64,000 nucleotides of DNA from the NCBI GenBank assembly GCA_018873245.2, contig JAEMBT020000007.1, forward strand, positions 11,429,129 through 11,493,128, given 5' to 3'. The notes under the pieces were generated by a model, which did no database searches, was not told the origin of the DNA, and saw only the letters and a list, made by a program, of their open reading frames with translations. This DNA comes from Archegozetes longisetosus (taxonomy: Eukaryota; Arthropoda; Arachnida; Sarcoptiformes; Trhypochthoniidae). Numbering within the stretch: position 1 is the first letter of the stretch; each line of letters starts with the position of its first letter. Below are positions 56,913-64,000 of the stretch, piece after piece. The translations under genes and the position numbers were made by a program.

Positions 56913-57265
56913 GTGAAGAGGACGATGTGTTGAGTATGAGCGATGATTTGGGTAACGATGAGGCAGAACCTGATGATAATGACGATAATGTTAATGTTTA
57001 TTCGTCTGATTCTTCGCCACACAATTCACACAAAAACTATAATAAGATTGGTCGCGAGCATCCGTTCGCCTCATCCCGACATTCAATTCTACCAAGTCTG
57101 CCGAAAGAACTCGAGTTACGTCCGATATCGACCGGTGGTCTCAATCATCCGCAGCAGACATTCATCAGTGTTTGGGCGCGAACTGATTTGAAATTAGGCA
57201 CTATTTTTGGTCCATATCAAGGCAAAATAAGAAAAGATCCGATTTCCACTTCGTTTAACTGGAAG
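56913..57265 (+). CDS. Internal exon of a PRDM (PR/SET) zinc-finger regulator, PRDM3/16/hamlet-like; partial gene
   Basis: An open exon of 353 nt between an acceptor (ttataatcgaag|GT) and a donor (AACTGGAAG|GTCAGT), phase 1 in and phase 0 out, encoding about 118 residues. The first 40 are acidic and Ser/Asn-rich. The last 50 are the start of a PR/SET domain: LPKELELRPIS, a short Asn/His-rich insert, then SVWARTDLKLGTIFGPYQGK and a final NWK at the splice. In PRDM16/MECOM the same block reads P.D.ELR, VWAK and G..FGP, and ends near GWE, so this fits that subfamily best, though PRDM2 is also similar. The rest of the PR domain and the zinc fingers are not in the window. These are nuclear transcription regulators (neuronal fate for fly hamlet). 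The insert before SVWAR is longer than usual. Confidence 0.8.
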
Positions 57266-58961
57266 GTCAGTCAAGTTTATTATTTTACAAACCATATACC
57301 AGTCAGAGTCACACTTAATTTGTTTCAATCAATTTTTGTCAGTGTGTGCGATATCTAATTAACTATTTTGAAAATAATCTCATCGTACACTTAAGTTTGT
57401 AATTTGAACCGTTGGTCTCTCGGATTCGTAACTTTATTCACTGTAATTTAAATGCGAAAAAGTTGTTTTTGTCTCGGATTTGTTTTCATACTATGGTTTT
57501 GCTAAATCTGCGCTTTTTTGCTTAAATCCTACTCTTGTGGTCATGTGTCACAGAAAGCTTGTTTTTGACAGTTTTAGTTTCAGTTACATTTGCTCTTTGC
57601 ATGTTATCGCCCAAAAAATGATCTAATCTTTTAGTATTTGTCATTTTTGCCCAATTACTATCGTTCTTTAGACCGTTTATTTTAATCAATTACTTAATCT
57701 GCAAAATTTACAATTTTTACTGATAATCTTTCACTTATGAGTCAATTCATACTGGATTATAGTGAAGCCTTCTTTCCTATAATTTACTACTTTTGTTCAA
57801 TTAAGTTTAAAGATAAACATTAAAGGGCTTCGACTATGCTCTGTTTCCAAACTTAGACAAACGTTTTGGACGTTAGAGCATTAAATATTGTTTAAAAGCC
57901 CTTTTCGAGCACTTTACCCTAGTATTTATGATAAAATGTCACTTCTTCAAGGTTTTCTCCGAATTGATTTATTCAGAGTCTTGTTTATGTTTCATTGATT
58001 TTGATTAGTATTTTTTAGTTCAAATCCATTAATTCTATTCTTTTGATATTGCATTGTTGCGCATAACTTGAGAAAAAACTGTGAATATCGTGTGTTTGTC
58101 GACAGTTTTATTCGTTTAAAGTATCTGAGAAATAAAAAAACATATTTTTCAAAATTGATGCAAATATCGCGCTTAGCTTCAGAAGAGTTTGATTGACTTC
58201 TCAGCTGCAATATAAGGAAAATGAATTACAAAAAATAAATCCATTTATTTGCGACTCATTATCGTATGAAAAGTTAGTTTACATTTCGAATCATAAATAT
58301 ATGAAATGAAGAGTATCTGAAAAAACATCAAAACTAAACAAAGCATTTAATTGAATGAAAAGTACAAAACTAATAATTGAGCTGATCTAATATTGACCGA
58401 AAGTATTACTTTTGTGTTTTACTAACAAATCAATGTTCATATTATATGTGACTTGCCATTGACTTTTTCGAGGCATTCAGTGCTGGTGTTTGCGGAACCC
58501 GTACTTATTATATTGAGTTTAATGCCACCTTTGACTCCGCTCTACTCCCCGTCTCAGTTAAATATTCAATTTGAAAAAGATTAGAACTGGCGAATGCAAC
58601 GACCACTCATTGCCAAATATAACTATATTATGCGCCAACATGTATATCAAAAAAACCCTTTTATTATTGAACTCGTGTAACAATAATTGTAATTTTCAAT
58701 AACATATTTGTTTTATTTTTACTAGCTCATGTGCTCAAGTTCTTAAAATACACTTTTAAAAATGTGTAAATTCTGCAAAAAGCAATAAAAAAGATATTTG
58801 TTCGTTGTTTAGGGAAAAACGAAAAATGAGTTGTAGATTATAAATATGCCATATTGCACACCTCTTATTGTTGGCGATAAACACATTTCTAAACTTGATT
58901 GAACAATAGTATGAAATGTTGTGCTCTGTCGTCAGATTATTATTACTAGATATTGGGCTGT

Positions 58962-58993
<32 letters not shown>
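58962..58993. repeat. (CA)n microsatellite, ~32 bp
   Basis: About 16 uninterrupted CA units. Confidence 0.97.
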
Positions 58994-58995
<2 letters not shown>

Positions 58996-61900
58996 GACGC
59001 ATATGAAACCTGCATGTATTTGGATTGTCACCTCTCATACTGGAGGCATCGCTATAATCCATATGCTTCTGGAATATCGACGACACAAAAAAGCTTGTGT
59101 CCCATTTTGAAACGCTTCACTAGTGCTAACTTTTAATCCTGATGGCTCTGCAACAACAATAGCGATATATATTTCCTCCCGATTTGTTATACTCTATCAA
59201 ATGTTTACTAGACTCATAGTGTCGCGTATGGGTTTTGGGTGCTGTTGAGGGGCTCTCACTCTCTCTAATGCACTACAGTTTTGAGCCCAAAAGCTGTGTC
59301 ACACTATATAAAGTTTTATAATAAACGCATCCCCAAAAAGTGTGTTCACTGACGGTTTGGTGATGTCTTTATCCAAATGCAGCTGTTAATGTCCGCATCT
59401 ATATCTATGTAATAAAGTAGAGCAATACTAATACTTTTGCTCACCCCGTGATTTATTGAGACACCAATTGTAGCTCTAAAATGCACTATTTATCACACTA
59501 TTGTTCATATTCTTTATTATTATATTAATCTTTTTCAGCTAATATAACTTTACTAATAATGCTCACTCATTAGTAGTATTCATACACGTTAGGCTTTACT
59601 AATTAGCTAAGCAACTATCTTTAAATGATTTCATAATTTTTTGAACCAGCTTAATAATAATTTTGAAAGATGCAATTTTGGCCAAATTGTTCAGAAGTAA
59701 GTATCAAGCTAATGATGATGACCTATGAAGTTACTTCAAAGCCGAGACTCTGAAGAGCAAACGAGTCAAGAAAGTTAGATTTAAATTATTATAAAAGTTT
59801 GCCCTTTTATTCTTTATTAAGTTATAATCTAGTGATAAGAACCTATTTCTAGCCGATTGAACACAATTTTATTTCGTATTATTAATGTAACTAATCGGAC
59901 ACAGGCATGGAGACGATGTTGTAAGAGAGCTAAAGATTGGTTGCAATATGTTTACTGTATTGAAGAAAAGCCATTATAAAATGCCAAACACAGCTGGAAT
60001 GCCACTTTTTTGGGTTCATATTTTGGCAAAAGATATGATATAAGTTAAGCTCACTTGAGTGTAATATGTAATAGGCGTACAGTAACATAACATACTTGCA
60101 GATGGATGGGAGTCGTACCATCAAAAAAATATTATGTTAGATTAACTTAATTCAATATATATACACACAAACATTTGCTCAGATTCTTGCCAAAGACTGA
60201 TAAGTCTGTTTTTTCTACTAAATCACAGCTTTATTTCTCTTACGTCTCAATGAATTTTGTCGATACTTGGCCTCACTTCAAATCCTGATGACTTCTAGTT
60301 ATTGTGAAACTTGAATTTTTCTTACCAAAAGTTTTGGCCAACTTTTCTATTTAGCAAAAAACTAAAGATTTATGATATCACGAGTAGAATGTACTTCTAA
60401 ATTACCATTGACTCGATAGACTCGATTGACTAATATCCTAATGGAAATGATTGTGAATGTGATACTGCAGTTTGAGCTAACAATAAGTTTTATAACGATG
60501 CGTATAACTGACTTGAGAGAAGGCATACTTTCATCTTTAATATTAGAGTCGAGCTACTGCTGGAGAGAAAGAGAAGGCATAGCTCTGATGGTGAATTGAT
60601 GACTTTATATATGGTAGTTGTATTGCCAGAATCCGAACGTTGGTATCACTTCTATATCCAGTCAGAATAGGTAACAGCTTGCCCTAATGTATTTTTGCTG
60701 GACAGTTGCACTGATGCACTTACACCCCAACTGATACTTCAGGCTCTAAAAACTAATACCAATATTTGGTGTTTGTGTCACAGAACCAATACCTCATAAG
60801 TTAAGCGTTTTGAAGCGCGATTCAATGATCGTTATCTCAATTGAACCCTAGAAAAAAGGATATCAAACCAATTACGTTATAGAGACGTAACTGAAATTCT
60901 TTTCCAACCAATTTAGCGCAACTGCAATATCTGCATCCATAAACTTATAATATATGACCAAACGCTCATTCAAATGAAGCCTAACCTTATTTAATGAATG
61001 AATATTCTTGAGGCAAACTTACTTTTCACATATATAACCATCTTTTGATTAAAGATAGTTCTCCTATATATTGTTTTTGCTTTATTGTCAGACCTGCGAC
61101 CCTATGTTCTGCTTGTGGTATATCATAGATATAAACGATATGATACTCGCTTAAAAAAGACAATATTTCATACATAGTATGTTATATTAAAAAGTGAGAC
61201 GTACTCTTGTTTATGACATCAAGAGATAAATTATGCCAACATATGTTGTAAGTCAACCAAATGAATCACAATCGATACCACTTATATCTTGAACAACGAA
61301 AATCCTATTTTCAAAACTTTTTATTGGCTTTTTATTTGCACTTTTCAAATATTTTTCTCCAGCTATAGTCGTGATGGAAGTTATGCTTCAAAATTTTGGT
61401 CACCTTTACTTCATGTCAAATGCCTTAATGTAAAACCTAACTGATTTAATGCTAAAACGCAAGTATCTGTGATTTATGTCAACAAATTGTTTTGATTTTT
61501 ATCGTATGAAAACCAAGTTTGCGTTCAAATTGAAATTTATTCTTTCATATTAAATTTAGTTAAAACATTTTGTAGATCTTAGGCATTGATAAAAAGTGAT
61601 TGAAGATATGATCTTCTTTCTGATCGGTTTGATTATAATAATAGTAAATGATTTATTGGATACATAAGATGTTAAAAGTTTGACTTTTTATTAAAAATTT
61701 TCAGAAAGTATTTTTTCTCTTAAAACAAGTTGACTCAAAAACAATTCATAAAGAAAAGGAGCCTTAAAATCGAATTTCAGGCTAATCAGAGCCAAACTTT
61801 GATTGATTGGAGTTTGAATTTTGGAAGGCTGTGATATTAAAACCGCTTTTCACTTTTCAGATAAAAAAATATAGAATTGGCTTCAAAAACATCGATCAAG

Positions 61901-62227
61901 TTTTGCAGAAGAAAGCGTTTTTTACTATTTTTAGACACGACAAAAGGACAGTAACCATGAAAGCGCGCATTCTGTAAGTTTAGCCCTTGAAAAGGCAACT
62001 TGCAGTATATCTTCGCCGACCACTATATCCCATAACATTTAATTTGCTTTCCTCTCGCTCCCACTTTTGGCAATTAATTGTAAACTGTGCGAATACTTTT
62101 TTGGTAAATTATACATAAATTTGATGCATCACTTTGCCAAGTCAAATACTTGTGGACGACTGGCTGGTTATTCGCCTCATTTGGTCTCTAAATAAAACTT
62201 TAGGATTAATGCCCCTGTCGTTGGAGG

Positions 62228-62228
<1 letters not shown>

Positions 62229-62280
<52 letters not shown>
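62229..62280. repeat. (CT)n microsatellite, ~52 bp
   Basis: CT run of about 22 pure units with tctcctctc at its left end, the same interruption pattern as the tract at 45772. Confidence 0.97.
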
Positions 62281-62282
<2 letters not shown>

Positions 62283-64000
62283 ACTCACTTTTAGTGGACT
62301 TTTTTGTGTATGTGTTATCATGGATGAAGTGTTTTTGCATATGTTTGCTCTGATCTCACAAATCATATTTTTGTAAAGCATTAATACTTACTGTGAAACG
62401 ACTTTACGGGGGGACTCAATCCTCTATCATTCGATTCATGTTTATCTTACGGTTGCTTCAAATTTGTTGAAACATTATTGGGTTTAACAACAATATGATT
62501 AGAGGCATTTTGGTTGAAAACAGAATAAATGATCTCCAGATCTGACTTACTTTCAATGGCATAATTTGCTTGCGATCGTTGAATTTCTATTTAATAAGAC
62601 TTGATATGTAATCACTATTTGAAGTAATGATTATTTGAGACAAATAAACAATAGTGAAAATGATTTATTACTTATTATTTGGTCTAACACGAGAAACACA
62701 ACTAATTTCGTAACTCAATAGCAAATAATCTTTTCGTAGAGAACTAGCACTAACTCTTCATATATTGGTTTATATAATATTCTGCTATTTCTGAAAAACA
62801 GTAAGAGTTGATGGCTTTGAACGAATTTACGAAACATTACTTCTGTTGGGATCTAATTGAAAGGCCTCTACAGACTCATAGTTAGCGAGTGAGAGAAGAG
62901 AGACCAAAGAGAATGTATGTATTGTACGGTCGACTGGGCTCTGATGTGTTAAACACGTGTTGTATTAATGCAATATTGTGGTCAATGAGCCAATCTCTTT
63001 GTGTAATGCATTTCGGGCCCCAATTCTATTTAATATAGAGAAATATAAGCGAAACGTAATGCTCATAAATTATGCTCTTTTTTAATGTAGTCACTGTTGT
63101 GTTGCATCACTGTGAGGCGCACAACTAATTATAGAGGTTTCTCACTTCTTTCTCATCTATTTTAATAGTGAAAGTGACAAACTTTTAGATTCATATCTCA
63201 TGTGATCACAGGCAACAGTAGAGACTGCTTTTGATCGAACCTACACAATGGCATTTTATTTATTATTAAATATGATCACAAACAAGAACAACATGAGCCT
63301 AACTTGTCTATTGCTAATATCTCGTTTGTCCCAATGGCCTAAATATGTCGATAATAATGATATTATCAGTTTTTTAATGCTTACAGCTATTCGTCCTCTA
63401 ACTTATATATACATTGTTTAACCCAAAGTTGATAGTACTGGAGACACACACAAAACACGCATAACATATATATATAACTTATAGGCTTATAGTCTTGTTT
63501 GCTGTACGGTTAAAGTAATTGGTGTCGAGTAAATGACGCATCTCTTAATCGTCGTCAGCTGTGTTAAGATTGAAAAGGTTTAGTTTAATGTGGGATATAG
63601 TGATGTCAAACTGAAGAACTGAAAGTCTGAGCACTAATATTGTAATATAGAGTAGTATTAGGAATACTGTATTCTAGAGCAACGCTATTTTATAAGGTAT
63701 AACTTATTGCTTATATCGTTCACATGAAACATGGCTTTAATATTTTAACAGTTTTTGATGCCTTTTCTTCAGCAAAAGCTAAAATTGAAGCTCATTTGGC
63801 ACCAAAATTCATGCATGACTTGTTTCACGTTTATTGCATCAAAACTTCTCATTTTGACTCTAGTGATGATCAATCAAATGAATATTAGCCCATTATAGAG
63901 TCAGAGCCTGAAAGTCCAGCATTTTAGTGTTGCTGTCAGAAGTGCTTTTTCGAGCTCACAATCCTTTGACAAGTGAACAGCTTTCATAATGATTTATAAT

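Larger units (their letters stand above)
57266..64000. other. 6.7 kb without recognisable exons, probably PRDM intron
   Basis: I searched for the continuation of the PR domain (a W-containing NW(L/M)xY block and zinc-finger C-x2-C / H-x3-H patterns) on the plus strand and found none. The region holds a CA tract, a CT tract and AT-rich sequence. Open frames of 62-91 codons at 58756-59136 and 62134-62381 are created by the CA and CT repeats. Best read as the intron after the exon at 56913-57265. Confidence 0.5.

Noticed and set aside
58756-59136. Frames with Cys-Val or Thr-His repeats
   Set aside because: Produced by the (CA)n microsatellite.
1-64000. Search for tRNA, rRNA, CRISPR arrays, viral insertions and bacterial-type operons
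   Set aside because: No B-box-like GGTTCGAAT with a matching A box, no rRNA block, no regularly spaced direct repeats, and no viral polymerase or capsid motif were seen by eye; a covariance-model scan would be needed to exclude tRNAs and microRNAs.

Overview
The window is AT-rich eukaryotic nuclear DNA with compact genes. Introns are mostly 49-79 nt with GT-AG ends, and AATAAA signals follow several stops. Gene content (a TRPM channel with a NUDT9-like tail, an OATP, an ELOVL6-type elongase, a divergent F-box/leucine-rich protein, small secreted low-complexity proteins, and a PRDM exon next to a very large gene-poor region) fits an arthropod. A mite or other chelicerate is my guess from the style of the F-box and secreted proteins; no single sequence proves it.

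Layout. 0-7.3 kb: an ELOVL fatty-acid elongase (-), an orphan coding exon, a decayed mariner element with terminal inverted repeats, an NDUFA4-like protein (-), an F-box protein (+) and a glycine-rich secreted protein (-, three exons). 7.3-10.2 kb: intergenic, with AGCT-rich repeats. 10.27-15.41 kb: an eight-exon TRPM2-like channel (+). 15.86-18.97 kb: a His/Asn/Pro-tailed secreted protein (-, three exons) whose 2.3 kb first intron holds a foldback element, a complete non-autonomous mariner and a pogo-like element with an expanded GA tract. 23.3-24.5 kb: a Tyr-rich secreted protein (-) and PSMG4 (-). 25.8-27.9 kb: CCS followed 81 bp later by GDPGP1, both +. 28.07-31.7 kb: a six-exon coiled-coil protein (-), convergent and overlapping at its 3' end with GDPGP1. 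32.7-35.0 kb: an OATP transporter (-). 35-56.9 kb: a gene desert with many CT/GA microsatellites. 56.9-57.3 kb: one exon (+) with the start of a PR/SET domain (PRDM3/16/hamlet-like). 57.3-64 kb: no further exon found, probably its intron.

The genes are mostly unrelated housekeeping or membrane functions. Local themes are three secreted low-complexity proteins on the minus strand that share a signal-peptide first exon ending in phase 2, and a tight CCS-GDPGP1 pair. The most interesting biology is the TRPM2-like channel: it keeps the NUDT9-homology tail, missing from the Drosophila TRPM, but has an altered selectivity-filter motif and a degenerate Nudix box. The CCS copper chaperone has lost the metal-binding loop of its SOD-like domain. 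All exon models were built by eye from splice sites, reading phase and family resemblance.
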